Assembly: GCA_963696325.1 (NCBI GenBank)
Contig: CAVOJV010000071.1
Span: forward strand, 6,183-70,182
DNA from: CAVOJV01 sp963696325
GTDB lineage: Bacteria > Pseudomonadota > Gammaproteobacteria > Competibacterales > Competibacteraceae
Direction: 5' to 3'
Length of the DNA stretch: 64,000 bases
Part shown: positions 1 through 8,837 of the stretch, one piece after another
How the letters are laid out: each line of letters opens with the position of its first letter
Position numbering within the stretch: position 1 is the first letter of the stretch
The notes under the pieces: generated by a model
What the model saw: only the letters and a program-made list of their open reading frames with translations
What the model was told of the DNA's origin: nothing
Databases searched by the model: none
Program-made: the position numbers and the translations under genes

Positions 1-108
1 CATGGCGCGCCGTGCGGTCGACTTGTGCAGCGGGTCGACACGGCTTTGTAAAGCGTCCATAATTTATTCGTAACATATTGATTAGGAAAATATTTGAAAT
101 CCTCCACG

Positions 109-150
109 TTGACAGTCAAGTTAGTTCAGGCGCACAATTAGATATACAAT
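109..150 (+). promoter_or_regulatory. possible promoter upstream of phasin gene
   Basis: The first 198 bases are AT-rich and hold no convincing gene. A perfect TTGACA box sits at 109-114. Candidate -10 boxes are weak: ACAATT at 134-139 (19-base spacing) or TACAAT at 145-150 (too far from this -35 box). The left edge may hold the tail of an upstream gene (a plus-strand frame stops near position 50), but too little is visible to name it. Confidence 0.3.
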
Positions 151-198
151 ATGATGCATTGCACAATAAATTAGCTTAAACAACCAATGGAGATGAAA

Positions 199-648
199 AT
201 GACCGCGAAAACTCCCTTCCAACCCTTCGGCGATATGGACTTCAGCAAGTTCGATCTCAGCAAAATCATGGGCGACCTGAAAATTCCAGGACTCGACATG
301 GATGCCGTTATGGCAGCCCAGCGCAAAAATATCGAGGCTTTAACGACGGCTAACAAATTGGCCGTCGAAGGCATGCAGGCAATCGCCAAGCGTCAATCCG
401 AAATACTGGCCCAGGCCATGGCAGAAGTCTCCAACGTCACCCAACAGTTTTCAGGTGCCGCCAGTAATCCCCAGGAAGCGACCGCCAAGCAAGCCGAAGT
501 AGCCAAGCAAGCCTTTGAGAAAGCGCTTGCCAACATGCGTGAGCTGGCCGAGATGATCAACAAGGCCAATACCAATGCCTTCGCGGTGATCAATAAACGC
601 GTCGCCGAGAGCCTCGAGGAATTGAAGGGGCTGGTTGCCAAAAAATAA
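199..648 (+). CDS. phasin family protein (PHA granule-associated)
   Basis: Phasins coat polyhydroxyalkanoate granules in the cytoplasm and control granule size and number. The product is about 149 aa, all-helical and Ala/Lys/Glu-rich. Its core, from about residue 35, reads AAQRKNIEALTTANKLAVEG, matching the phasin_2 pattern 'QRKNIEALTAANQ'. The C-terminal half has heptad-like amphipathic helices ending in KGLVAKK. An in-frame ATG lies 12 bases upstream at 187, but GGAG at 189-192 sits six bases before ATG 199, so 199 is preferred. The PHA synthase gene follows after about 150 bases, which supports the role. Family assignment is firm; any partner beyond PhaC is not visible. Confidence 0.92.
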   Translation: MTAKTPFQPFGDMDFSKFDLSKIMGDLKIPGLDMDAVMAAQRKNIEALTTANKLAVEGMQAIAKRQSEILAQAMAEVSNVTQQFSGAASNPQEATAKQAEVAKQAFEKALANMRELAEMINKANTNAFAVINKRVAESLEELKGLVAKK

Positions 649-680
649 CCGCTGTGCTTGGCCCATTCTCGAGGACAGAC

Positions 681-706
681 AGGCCATTCGGGTTTCCGGG
701 TGGCCT
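681..706 (+). terminator. hairpin between phasin and phaC, possible attenuator
   Basis: The arms AGGCCA (681-686) and TGGCCT (701-706) pair perfectly, with an inner CGG/CCG pairing around a GTTT loop. Only a short mixed run (GATTGCTTTT) follows, so termination would be partial. Such a site could give more phasin than synthase transcript. That function is inference. Confidence 0.4.
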
Positions 707-795
707 GATTGCTTTTCCATCCCCCGGTTTTTAAATGACCGGTTGATAGAGCGATTCAATTCCAATAAGAGTGCTTGCCTGAGGAGGAGATGAAC

Positions 796-2595
796 ATGGT
801 TCAGTTACCGGGAATTCAAATCAACATGCCCGATCCCGTGCAACTGTCCAAAACCGTTGTCGGGATTGCCGAGAAAAGCCAGCGGCTGGTCGGCGATTTC
901 CTCCAACGGCAGTCCGCCGACGGGACTCTGGATTGGGAAAGCAGCACCCGTATCGGCAACGCTTTCCTGCAAATGACCCAAAATATGGTGGTCAATCCTG
1001 GCAAGCTCGTCGAAGCGCAAATGGCGTTGTGGCAAGGTCATCTGTCACTGTGGCAGCAGAGCACGGCGGCCTTTTTTGGCCAGCAGGTGGAGCCCGTCGC
1101 GGTGCCCGAACACGGCGACAAGCGTTTCCAGCATGCCGATTGGCAGGATCATTACCTGTTCGATTTTATCAAGCAGTCTTATCTGCTGACCACCCGCTGG
1201 ATGCAGAGGGTGGTCAGCGATATCGAGGGCCTGGAAGAATCGGCCAGGAAGAAACTGGAATTCTATACCCGTCAGTTTGCGGATGCACTGGCGCCTACCA
1301 ATTTCCCCATCACCAATCCGGAAGTATTGCGGGCTACTATCGAGTCCGGGGGACTGAATTTGCTCAAGGGTCTGGATAATCTGCTCAGCGATCTGGAGCG
1401 AGGCAAGGGCAAGCTCAACATTCGTACGACTGACTTGGAGGCCTTCGCGCCGGGCCTGAATGTCGCCTCGACCCCCGGCAAAGTGGTCTACCAGAACGAG
1501 TTGATGCAGCTCATTCAATACGATCCCAGTACCGAGGCCACCTACCAAAAGCCCTTGCTGATCGTGCCGCCGTGGATCAACAAGTTCTATATCATGGATC
1601 TGCGTCCCAAGAACTCCTTGCTGAAATGGTGCGTGGACCAGGGCTTCACCGTGTTTATCATTTCCTGGGTCAATCCAGATGAGCGCCTGGCCCATAAGAG
1701 CTTCGAGGACTACCTGCTGCAAGGTCCGCTGGCGGCCCTGAATGCCATCGAGCAGGCCACCGGCGAGCGGCAGGTTAACGGTGTTGGCTATTGCCTCGGC
1801 GGAACGTTGCTATCCTGTACTACCGCTTACCTGGCCGCGCAAGGGGACGACCGGATCAGTACCTGTACCTTTCTGACTACCCTGCTGGACTTTGCCCATC
1901 CCGGTGAATTGGAAATTTTCATCGACGAGGAGCAACTTACGGCGCTGGAGAAGCGCATGGATCGCCGGGGCTATCTGGATGGCAGCGAGATGGCCGCCAC
2001 CTTCAGCATGCTGCGCGCCAATGATTTGATTTGGTCTTTCTTTATCAATAACTATCTGCTTGGCAGGGAACCGTTCCCGTTCGATCTGCTGTACTGGAAT
2101 TCCGATTCTACCCGCATGCCGGCGACGATGCACAGTTTCTACCTGCGTAACTTCTATCAGAAAAATCGGCTCAAGCAGCCCGGCGGTATTACCCTGGCCG
2201 ACCAGCCTATCGAGCTGGCCAGGGTCCAGGTTCCAGCGTATTTTCTGGCGGCCATCGAGGATCACATCGCCCCGTGGAAATCCATCTATGAAGGCTCCCG
2301 GCTGTTGTCCGGCCCCGTTCGTTTTGCCCTGGCCGGATCGGGACATATAGCCGGCGTCATCAATCCTCCTGCCAGCAACAAGTATTGCTATTGGATCAAT
2401 ACCAATACCCCCGAATCGCCGGAACGGTGGTTCGGAGGCGCCGAGCGGTATGAGGGTTCCTGGTGGATGGATTGGTTGCATTGGGTGGAGCCGTACGCTG
2501 GCGACCAGGTGTCCGCCCGCGTGCCCGGCGCCGGTAATCTGGCGGTTATCGAGGATGCCCCCGGTGCGTACGTTAAGGTTCGGATTGGCAAGTAA
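796..2595 (+). CDS. phaC: poly(3-hydroxyalkanoate) synthase, class I type
   Basis: PhaC polymerises (R)-3-hydroxyacyl-CoA into PHA on the granule surface. The product is about 599 aa, the class I length. It has a helical N-terminal region and then an alpha/beta-hydrolase core. The lipase-like box GYCLGG gives nucleophile Cys333, Asp489 lies in AIEDHIAPW, and His517 lies in GSGHIAGV. WxxxW-type signatures such as LLIVPPWINKFYIMDLRP are typical of the family. A TTG start at 775 is possible, but GGAGG at 783-787 is eight bases before ATG 796, which I prefer; ATG 790 would be too close. It lies between the phasin gene and relA, with no phaE or phaR subunit nearby, so it should act without a second subunit. 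Confidence 0.96.
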   Translation: MVQLPGIQINMPDPVQLSKTVVGIAEKSQRLVGDFLQRQSADGTLDWESSTRIGNAFLQMTQNMVVNPGKLVEAQMALWQGHLSLWQQSTAAFFGQQVEPVAVPEHGDKRFQHADWQDHYLFDFIKQSYLLTTRWMQRVVSDIEGLEESARKKLEFYTRQFADALAPTNFPITNPEVLRATIESGGLNLLKGLDNLLSDLERGKGKLNIRTTDLEAFAPGLNVASTPGKVVYQNELMQLIQYDPSTEATYQKPLLIVPPWINKFYIMDLRPKNSLLKWCVDQGFTVFIISWVNPDERLAHKSFEDYLLQGPLAALNAIEQATGERQVNGVGYCLGGTLLSCTTAYLAAQGDDRISTCTFLTTLLDFAHPGELEIFIDEEQLTALEKRMDRRGYLDGSEMAATFSMLRANDLIWSFFINNYLLGREPFPFDLLYWNSDSTRMPATMHSFYLRNFYQKNRLKQPGGITLADQPIELARVQVPAYFLAAIEDHIAPWKSIYEGSRLLSGPVRFALAGSGHIAGVINPPASNKYCYWINTNTPESPERWFGGAERYEGSWWMDWLHWVEPYAGDQVSARVPGAGNLAVIEDAPGAYVKVRIGK

Positions 2596-2658
2596 ATCCG
2601 CCAGCATGAGGCAAAATGTGTATACGGAAGAAATTGATCTTCAGAAGGACCGTGCGAC

Positions 2659-4848
2659 GTGGTGACCTCGACAAAAAAACCGCCAGCCGCTAACGATTTT
2701 GATAGGTGGCTGGCCGGCCGGCAGGTCCAATGGACGCCTGAGCAGACGGTGGTGGTGCGTCATGCCTATTCCTTGAGCACCGTGCGCGGTCAAGCAGTGG
2801 CGGACCTGCTGGCCGATCTGCGGATGGAACACGAAGTGATAGCCGCGGCGCTGCTGTATGAGGCGCTGGCCGAGGGTAGGCTTACCTCCCGGTTCATCGA
2901 GGAGAGCTTCAGTCCGGCCATTGCCCGCTTGGTGGAGGGGGTCGGCAAACTCGCTGTCATCGGTGACTTCCACCAACAGGGGGGCAACGTCCAGACACAA
3001 CTGGAAAATCTGCGCAAGATGCTGCTGGCCATGGCGCAGGACATTCGCATGGTCCTCATCAGGCTGGCGATTCGCCTGCATGAGATGCGCAATCTCGCGG
3101 TACTGCCCGCCGATGAACAGCGCCGCATCGCTCAGGAGACTCTGGATATTTTTGCGCCCCTGGCCAATCGCCTGGGCATAGGCCAGATCAAATGGGAACT
3201 GGAAGACTTATCCCTGCGTTATCTGGAGCCGGCGACTTATCAACAACTGGTCCGCGCCCTGGATGAACGCCGCGCCGATCGGGAACGCTATATCGCCGCA
3301 GTGGTAGCCCAACTGCAGGCTGAATTGCACAAGATCGGCATCCAGGCCACGGTATCCGGCCGGGCCAAACACATCTATAGCATCTGGCGCAAGATGCAGC
3401 GCAAGCAGTTGCCCTTCGAGCACATTTTCGACGTGCGCGCGGTACGCATCATCGTTCCTTCCAAGGCGGACTGCTACGCCGCCTTGGGCGTGGTCCATGC
3501 GCTGTGGAACCACATCCGCGCAGAGTTCGACGACTATATCGCCAAACCCAAGGGCAATGGCTATCAATCCCTGCACACGGCGGTGGTGGGTCCCGAAGGC
3601 AAGACCCTGGAAGTCCAGATCCGCACTCAGGCAATGCACCAGGGTGCGGAACTCGGGGTCGCCGCGCACTGGCGCTACAAGGAGGGTGGTCCTACCCGTA
3701 ACGGCGCTTCGGAACGGCAGGTTGCCTGGCTCAGACAGATGCTGGAGTGGAATGAGGAGGCGAGCGATGCCGATGATTTTCTGGACCGCTGTAAAGCCGA
3801 CGCCTTCCAGGACCGTGTCTACGTGGTAACCCCCAAGGGTACGATCGTCGAGTTGTCGCAAGGCGCCACGCCCCTGGATTTTGCCTATCACATCCATACC
3901 GAGGTTGGTCACCGCTGCCGGGGCGCCAAAGTCAATGGGCGCATCGTGCCCTTGACGTACGAGTTGAAAAATGGCGAGCAGGTTGACGTGCTCACCGCCA
4001 AGAACGGCATGCCCAGCCGGGACTGGCTGAGTCCCCATCTGGGATATCTGAAGACCGCGCGGGCGCTGAGCAAGGTTCGGCAGTGGTTTAAACAGCAGGA
4101 TCAGGAGAAAAACATCGCGGCCGGCCGCGCCGCGCTGGAACGGGAGTTCCAGCGCCTGGCTGTGGATGGCAAGCAGATCAACCTGCAGCAGATCGCCGAG
4201 AAGCTCAATTTCGCCAAACTGGATGAGCTGTTCGCCGCCCTTGGCCATGGCGACATCACCACCGGACAAGTGGTTGCTAAAGTCCAGGGATTAATCCTGC
4301 CGCCACCGCCCGAGACCTTGCGCATCGCCCATAAGCCCCCCGGTGAGGAGAGTGGCGGCGAGATCAGGATTCGCGGGGTAGGCAGGCTGCTTACCCAGCT
4401 GGGCCGTTGCTGTAAGCCGGTGCCGTTCGAACCCATCATCGGCTATATCACCCGGGGCCGTGGCGTGACTATTCATCGCCAGGATTGCGCCAATCTGCTC
4501 GATTTGGCAAACCGCCATCGGGAACGGCTCATTGAAGTCGAGTGGGGAGAGGAGGCGGCCACCTATCCGGTGGACATCCAGATGGATGCCTATGACCGCC
4601 CCGGTCTGTTGCGAGACATCACCTCGGTGCTCGTCAACGAGAAGGTCAATGTGCTGGCCTCCAATACCCTCACGGATAAGGAGACCGGTATGGCGCGCAT
4701 GGTGCTGACCTTGGAGGTCACTGACCTGGGACAGCTCAGCCGTATGCTGGACAAGATTGCCCAGGTGTCGAATATCGTGGCCGTGCAGCGCCGCAGTCAG
4801 GGGACCGGCAAGGGCAAGAAGGCCTCAGGGACGCCCCCCACCGACTAG
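2659..4848 (+). CDS. relA: RelA, GTP pyrophosphokinase ((p)ppGpp synthetase I)
   Basis: RelA makes (p)ppGpp from ATP and GTP/GDP on ribosomes carrying uncharged tRNA. The 729-aa product has the full layout: an N-terminal pseudo-hydrolase domain, a synthetase domain, TGS near residues 390-450, a helical/zinc-finger region (RCCKPVPFEP) and a C-terminal ACT domain. The catalytic HD pair of SpoT is absent (ALLYEALAEG in its place), so hydrolysis is not expected. The synthetase carries EFDD at residues 289-292, the acidic ExDD version that marks monofunctional RelA rather than RxKD of bifunctional enzymes. GTG 2659 and GTG 2662 are adjacent; AAGGA at 2645 suits either. Its last ~110 bases recur at 7955-8067. 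Its TAG stop lies in a CTAG palindrome shared with the stop of a decayed gene on the other strand. Confidence 0.95.
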   Translation: MVTSTKKPPAANDFDRWLAGRQVQWTPEQTVVVRHAYSLSTVRGQAVADLLADLRMEHEVIAAALLYEALAEGRLTSRFIEESFSPAIARLVEGVGKLAVIGDFHQQGGNVQTQLENLRKMLLAMAQDIRMVLIRLAIRLHEMRNLAVLPADEQRRIAQETLDIFAPLANRLGIGQIKWELEDLSLRYLEPATYQQLVRALDERRADRERYIAAVVAQLQAELHKIGIQATVSGRAKHIYSIWRKMQRKQLPFEHIFDVRAVRIIVPSKADCYAALGVVHALWNHIRAEFDDYIAKPKGNGYQSLHTAVVGPEGKTLEVQIRTQAMHQGAELGVAAHWRYKEGGPTRNGASERQVAWLRQMLEWNEEASDADDFLDRCKADAFQDRVYVVTPKGTIVELSQGATPLDFAYHIHTEVGHRCRGAKVNGRIVPLTYELKNGEQVDVLTAKNGMPSRDWLSPHLGYLKTARALSKVRQWFKQQDQEKNIAAGRAALEREFQRLAVDGKQINLQQIAEKLNFAKLDELFAALGHGDITTGQVVAKVQGLILPPPPETLRIAHKPPGEESGGEIRIRGVGRLLTQLGRCCKPVPFEPIIGYITRGRGVTIHRQDCANLLDLANRHRERLIEVEWGEEAATYPVDIQMDAYDRPGLLRDITSVLVNEKVNVLASNTLTDKETGMARMVLTLEVTDLGQLSRMLDKIAQVSNIVAVQRRSQGTGKGKKASGTPPTD

Positions 4849-5012
4849 CCCAGGATCTGGTCGTATAGTTTCCGGTTGGCCAGGTAACACCTGCAGGCAG
4901 CGGCTTCCAGGCCCTCGCGGTCGAGAATCGTCAGATGCCCACGGCGATAGCGGATGAGCTGTTGCGTCTGCAGAGTGCGCTTCCTCGGTGAAGCTGCGTA
5001 CGATTTCATGGG
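4845..5012 (-). pseudogene. C-terminal remnant of a Crp/Fnr-family regulator
   Basis: Read on the minus strand this encodes LIRYRRGHLTILDREGLEAA followed by CRCYLANRKLYDQILG and a stop. It aligns with the C-terminus of the intact Crp/Fnr protein at 8118-8837 (LIHYRRGHITVLDRSGLEA, then CECY, then K..D.LL). Upstream, SFTEEA matches GVTEAA of the intact protein, but a one-base frame change separates it from the rest. The N-terminal ~190 residues are missing, and the next bases belong to an IS91-type remnant. Divergence from the intact copy is substantial, so this is a paralogue fragment rather than a fresh duplicate. Confidence 0.7.
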
Positions 5013-5240
5013 TTAGCCCTGGATGGCCAGCACCCCATGATAGCGATGCAGATACTTCCGGGGCGGCGGCACCAGGGCGGCCAGGGAGACAAGGCATTTC
5101 AGAGGGGTCAGGTACCGAACCGTTTGCCCGACGGGCCGCGGCTTGGGCAGCCGGTAGAGCAAACGCTGATCGGGTTCGAGCCAGGCTAGCCGTTGGCCGG
5201 CGAAGATCGGCCGGGCACCGTATCGCAGCAGACGTTCCAA
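5013..5240 (-). pseudogene. IS91-type (Y2) transposase C-terminal fragment
   Basis: About 75 codons encode RLLYRLPKPRPVGQTVRYLT followed by PLKCLVSLAALVPPPRKYLH and RYHGVLA. This matches the conserved C-terminal block of IS91/IS801-type putative transposases (YRL..P..DG...L.PL....LAALVPPPR.H..RYHGVLA). The catalytic tyrosine region and HUH motif would lie upstream in the protein and are gone. It abuts the Crp/Fnr remnant, so insertion of this element may have destroyed that gene. That order of events is inferred. Confidence 0.7.
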
Positions 5241-5274
5241 TCAGCTCATGGTCGCCTGGCCCGGCGGCGGCCGG

Positions 5275-5754
5275 TCAATCGCCCCATTGGTCCCGGCCCT
5301 GATTGCTCTTCGGCCCGCCATGGTCATGGTCGCCGCGGTCGTCGTAGCGCTCGCGGGGATGTCCAGGCGGCTGGCGACGGTACTCGGGCCGGCCTCCCTC
5401 CTCGTGACGGTGTTCGTGGCTGGAACGGTAGTGCGGCACGTAAACATCGTTGTACCAACGGTCCTGCACAAAATAGACCGGGTAGCCGCAGGCGTTGTAT
5501 CGCGCACAGTGCTTGCGCCAGTGTTTCGCGTGACCCGGTGGCACCCGTAGGTAAAGCGGCTGACGCACCACGCCATACGGGATGGGTTGAATCACCATCG
5601 GTTGCGGGTAAATCACCACTGGCTGCGGAAAGTTGCCGATGTCCAGGCGTCCGTAGAAATTCGGATCGCCGATGCTGATCGACACGCCGACGTCGGCAGC
5701 CATGACGCCTTGGGTCAGGGCGCCAAGCATCGTTGCAAAAAGAATTCGTTTCAT
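5275..5754 (-). CDS. secreted conserved hypothetical protein
   Basis: The product is about 159 aa and starts MKRILFATMLGALTQGVMAA, a Sec signal peptide with cleavage likely after VMA-A. The mature part has VSISIGDPNFYGRLDIG, a Pro/Gln/Ile-rich segment and a block HCARYNACGYPVYFVQDRW seen in small secreted proteins of beta- and gammaproteobacteria. The tail is rich in His, Arg, Gly and Asp and probably disordered. ATG 5754 is chosen because GGAGG lies about eight bases upstream on this strand; the upstream in-frame start at 5775 lacks one. I know no biochemical function. It is divergent from the WS/DGAT gene, with about 440 bases between. Confidence 0.75.
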   Translation of the reverse strand: MKRILFATMLGALTQGVMAADVGVSISIGDPNFYGRLDIGNFPQPVVIYPQPMVIQPIPYGVVRQPLYLRVPPGHAKHWRKHCARYNACGYPVYFVQDRWYNDVYVPHYRSSHEHRHEEGGRPEYRRQPPGHPRERYDDRGDHDHGGPKSNQGRDQWGD

Positions 5755-6194
5755 CGAAAAGACCTCCGGCCCCACAATGCGTAATCAGCGCACCCGCACA
5801 ACGAAACTGTTTCCGCCGGGGTTGTCGGAAAGACAAAAGCACTGGCCGCATAAGCTTGGGCAGAATATGTGGCGCCCAGGATGGTACCTCTCCCGGTCAT
5901 TCCCTCGCTGAAGGATAGGAATTCCCATGGGGTTAATCGCCCATTTCTGCCCGAGGGTGCGCTTGGGATGAATCGCCGTCAAGCGCTGGGAATCGTCGAA
6001 CACTTCATGTTGAGGGGTGACGCGCGAACACTCGAGGTGCGCGGAGGGGCGAACCGGCACTGGAAGGAAGGTGGCCGATCCAGCCTCTCGGCATCGCTCA
6101 TCGGCGCGTAGAAGATAACTGTTTGGGAATACTCTAGAATCCGATTGGTAATGTAACAAAATAAAATTAACTGCCGCACCAGCTTGGAGTCAGC
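5755..6194. other. long divergent intergenic region, no feature recognised
   Basis: It separates two divergent genes and should hold both promoters. Short frames on both strands have no recognisable similarity and no ribosome binding sites. The last 70 bases before the acyltransferase gene are AT-rich, which fits a promoter, but no clear -35/-10 pair stands out. Confidence 0.5.
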
Positions 6195-7652
6195 ATGTTC
6201 AACTCTAACCGTGAACCCCTGTCCTGGGTGGACAACTACTGGCTGCGCCTGGATCGCCCCTACAACCACATGACGATCAACGCGGTGTGGATCATGGCCG
6301 ACAGGGTAGACCTGGAACGCCTGCAAAAACACATCGAAACCCGTTGGTTGACTCACCAACGCTGGAGACAACGGCCTGTTTACCACCTGACGGGTACCTA
6401 TTGGGAGACCGACTCCCATTTCGAGATCGGCAACCACGTTCGGCGCGTGGGTTTGCCAGGGGCACAGGGTAAGGAAGAATTGGAGAAATTCATCAGCAAC
6501 CTGGTGAGTACACCCCTGGACCCGACTCAACCTCTGTGGGACTGGCACTTGGTGCAGGACTATCAGGGGGGCAGCGCGCTAATCTCGCGTTGGCACCACT
6601 GTTACGCGGATGGGATCACCCTGATTCATGTGCTGTTGGATGCGACTGATAAGGCTCCCGGCGTCGCTATCGATACGCCCCGCCCTCCTGCCCGCAAAGC
6701 GGCCTATGCGGACGAGGAGGAAACGCGGGGTGATATTTTCAGGCAGTTGTTCGATCCTGTCAGCGCAGCCGTCAGCCGCACGGTTAAAGCGGGGAGAGAG
6801 TTAGTGGGAGAAGGCGTGGATATCCTCCTGCATCCGTCTGAAACGGTGCGCTATGCCCGCCAGGGGCTAGGGTCGGTAGGGGGTTATGCCCGTCAGGGCC
6901 TGAAAATTGCCTCGGAAGCCGCCCACTTATTGTTGTTACCGGATGATCCCCAAACCCGCTTCAGGGGCAAGCTGGGGGTGGCTAAGCGGGTCGCCTGGGC
7001 TGAACCCCTGCCATTGAACGACGTGAAGACCCTCGGCAAGGCGCTGGGCTGTACGGTTAACGATGTGTTGCTTTCCTCAGTCGCGGGAGCCTTGCGTAAC
7101 TACCTGGTGGAAAAAGGCGATCCGGTGGACAGTCAGTTGGCAATCCGAGCGGCGGTGCCGGTTAATCTCCGCCGAGCTTCGGAACCGCCCGAAAATCTAG
7201 GCAACTTTTTTGGGCTGGGGTTATTGACTCTCCCCATTGGCATCGAGAACTCCCTTGAGCGCCTCCATACGGTGCAGCAACGGATGAGGGAGTTAAAAGA
7301 GTCCTATCAGGCGATGCTGACCTTTGGGCTGATGGAGATCATGGGCCTGGGCCCCAAAATCGCGCAGGCATCGGCGATGAGAATGTTTAGTAGAAAGGTG
7401 ACGGCGGTGATGACTAATGTTCCCGGTCCTCAGAAACCTTTGTATTTCGCGGGGAGCAAGATTGCTGAGTTGATGTTCTGGGTGCCACAGTCCGGGTCGG
7501 TCGGGATGGGGGTGAGCATTCAGAGTTATAATGACCGCGTACACTTCGGCCTGATCACCGATCGAAAACGGGTGAGAGACCCGGAAACCATTATCAGTCG
7601 GTTTAGTGAAGAGTTCGAGAAATTGTTGCTGATCACCCTCATGGGACTTTAG
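6195..7652 (+). CDS. wax ester synthase / diacylglycerol acyltransferase (WS/DGAT)
   Basis: WS/DGAT enzymes transfer acyl-CoA to fatty alcohols or diacylglycerol, making wax esters or triacylglycerol at the inner membrane. The 485-aa product has the usual length. Motif HHCYADG at residues 134-140 is the catalytic HHxxxDG. The N-terminus PLSWVDNYWLRLDRPYNHM contains the conserved substrate-site block. NVPGPQKPLYFAGSKI near residue 415 is the ND/PLW-type C-terminal motif. GGAG sits five bases before ATG 6195. With phaC and the phasin gene nearby it gives this cell a second neutral storage-lipid route. The product (wax ester or TAG) cannot be told from sequence. Confidence 0.93.
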   Translation: MFNSNREPLSWVDNYWLRLDRPYNHMTINAVWIMADRVDLERLQKHIETRWLTHQRWRQRPVYHLTGTYWETDSHFEIGNHVRRVGLPGAQGKEELEKFISNLVSTPLDPTQPLWDWHLVQDYQGGSALISRWHHCYADGITLIHVLLDATDKAPGVAIDTPRPPARKAAYADEEETRGDIFRQLFDPVSAAVSRTVKAGRELVGEGVDILLHPSETVRYARQGLGSVGGYARQGLKIASEAAHLLLLPDDPQTRFRGKLGVAKRVAWAEPLPLNDVKTLGKALGCTVNDVLLSSVAGALRNYLVEKGDPVDSQLAIRAAVPVNLRRASEPPENLGNFFGLGLLTLPIGIENSLERLHTVQQRMRELKESYQAMLTFGLMEIMGLGPKIAQASAMRMFSRKVTAVMTNVPGPQKPLYFAGSKIAELMFWVPQSGSVGMGVSIQSYNDRVHFGLITDRKRVRDPETIISRFSEEFEKLLLITLMGL

Positions 7653-7718
7653 GCGATTTTCAGAAATGAAAGCACCAAAATTCCCTTTTCCTGCAGAGCA
7701 GTTTGGTGCGAGGCTTTT

Positions 7719-7820
7719 CCTCCCCCTTACGAAGGGGGAGGCCAGGAGGGGGTTAAAAAAGGGCCACTGCAGCGGTTTATTGGCAGACCCCCTCTAAATC
7801 TCCCCCTTCGTAAGGGGGAG
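7719..7820. repeat. paired inverted repeat (REP/MITE-like) after WS/DGAT gene
   Basis: Two near-identical palindromes, CTCCCCCTTACGAAGGGGGAG (about 7720-7740) and CTCCCCCTTCGTAAGGGGGAG (7800-7820), stand in opposite orientation. Inside them GGAGGGGGTT and GACCCCCTC also pair, so the whole ~100 bp can fold into one long cruciform with two hairpin tips. It carries no frame. It may work as a bidirectional terminator or be a non-autonomous mobile repeat. Confidence 0.75.
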
Positions 7821-7954
7821 ACTTGAAGGTCTCCGAAACCATTGAACGATCTCGCCTGGGGGGTAATCTTTCACAGAAATCACCTTAGGACAAACGCCTG
7901 AATGCCAAGGCAGGGTGTATTTACGCAAACGGAGGAAAAGTCTCCTAGGATTTC

Positions 7955-8067
7955 GCCGTCAGCCGTATGCTGGACAAGATTGCCCCGGTGCCGAATATCG
8001 TGGCCGTGCGCCGGCCGCAGTCAGGGGACCGGCAAGGGCTAAGAAGGCCTCAGGGCCGACCCCCACC
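7955..8067 (+). pseudogene. duplicated 3' end of relA
   Basis: The sequence from CGTCAGCCGTATGCTGGACA onward matches relA from about 4737 to its stop at roughly 90% identity by eye. Peptide MLDKIAPVPNIVAV here corresponds to MLDKIAQVSNIVAV in RelA. Small indels break the frame and nothing upstream resembles relA. The copy points toward an intact Crp/Fnr gene on the opposite strand, just as the true relA end points toward a Crp/Fnr remnant. Confidence 0.85.
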
Positions 8068-8117
8068 TCCAGCTTGGCGTGGTCATCGACAGGGGCGACA
8101 GCGCCGGAGCAGGGAGT

Positions 8118-8837
8118 TCACGCCGCGGTCACGTTGGGGAGCAGGCGATCGAATTCCTTTCTGACCACGTGATAGCACTCGCAGACCCGCGCCTCCAAGC
8201 CCGATCGATCCAGGACGGTGATATGGCCGCGGCGGTAGTGAATCAAGCCGGCGCTCTGCAAGTTCCCGGCGGCCTCGGTGACACCTTCGCGACGCACGCC
8301 GAGCATGTTGGCGATCAATTCCTGCGTCATGGTCAACTCGTCGCTGGCCAACCGGTCGAGGCTTAACAGGAGCCAGCGGCAGAGTTGCTGATCCAGGGAA
8401 TGATGCCGATTGCAGACCGCCGTCTGCGCCATCTGGGTCAGCAGCGCCTGGGTGTAACGCAGCAACAAATGCTGCATCGGGCCGGCGCGCTCGAATTCCT
8501 GCTTCAGCACTCGCCCCTTCAGCCGGTAGGCGTCGCCGGCACTCTGCACCACGGCCCGGCTGGACGTGGTTTCGCCGCCCATGAAGAGGGAGACCCCGAC
8601 GATTCCCTCATTACCAACCACGGCGATTTCGGCCGACCTGCCATCCTCCATGACATACAGCAGTGACACGATGGCGGTGGTGGGGAAATAGACATACCGC
8701 AAATGACTGCCGGATTCGTAAAGGGGCTGCCCGAGCGGCATCAGGGCCTGTTCCAGGTGAGGATACAGACGCTCGTAGTCGGCTGCGGGCAGTACCGCGA
8801 GCAGATGGTTTTGACGTGGACTAGGAGGGATAGGCAT
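8118..8837 (-). CDS. Crp/Fnr-family transcriptional regulator
   Basis: The product is about 239 aa. Residues ~15-130 form a cyclic-nucleotide-binding-type beta-barrel (PLYESGSHLRYVYFPTTAIV, then GNEGIVGVSLFMGGE). The C-terminus is a Crp-type winged helix-turn-helix (ELTMTQELIANMLGVRREGV, then LIHYRRGHITVLDR). No FNR-type Cys cluster is seen, and the cAMP phosphate-binding Arg pattern is absent, so the ligand is unknown. This subgroup is common in PHA-forming and metal-stressed proteobacteria. ATG 8837 has GGAGG five bases upstream and is preferred to the start at 8855. Its 3' end faces a duplicated relA tail. Confidence 0.88.
   Translation of the reverse strand: MPIPPSPRQNHLLAVLPAADYERLYPHLEQALMPLGQPLYESGSHLRYVYFPTTAIVSLLYVMEDGRSAEIAVVGNEGIVGVSLFMGGETTSSRAVVQSAGDAYRLKGRVLKQEFERAGPMQHLLLRYTQALLTQMAQTAVCNRHHSLDQQLCRWLLLSLDRLASDELTMTQELIANMLGVRREGVTEAAGNLQSAGLIHYRRGHITVLDRSGLEARVCECYHVVRKEFDRLLPNVTAA

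Noticed and set aside
3208..4269. Minus-strand open frame of 353 codons opposite relA
   Set aside because: It lies wholly inside relA, has no ribosome site, and its composition mirrors the sense codons.
5785..6159. Open frames on both strands upstream of the WS/DGAT gene
   Set aside because: No start signals or recognisable family; the region is better read as a divergent promoter space.
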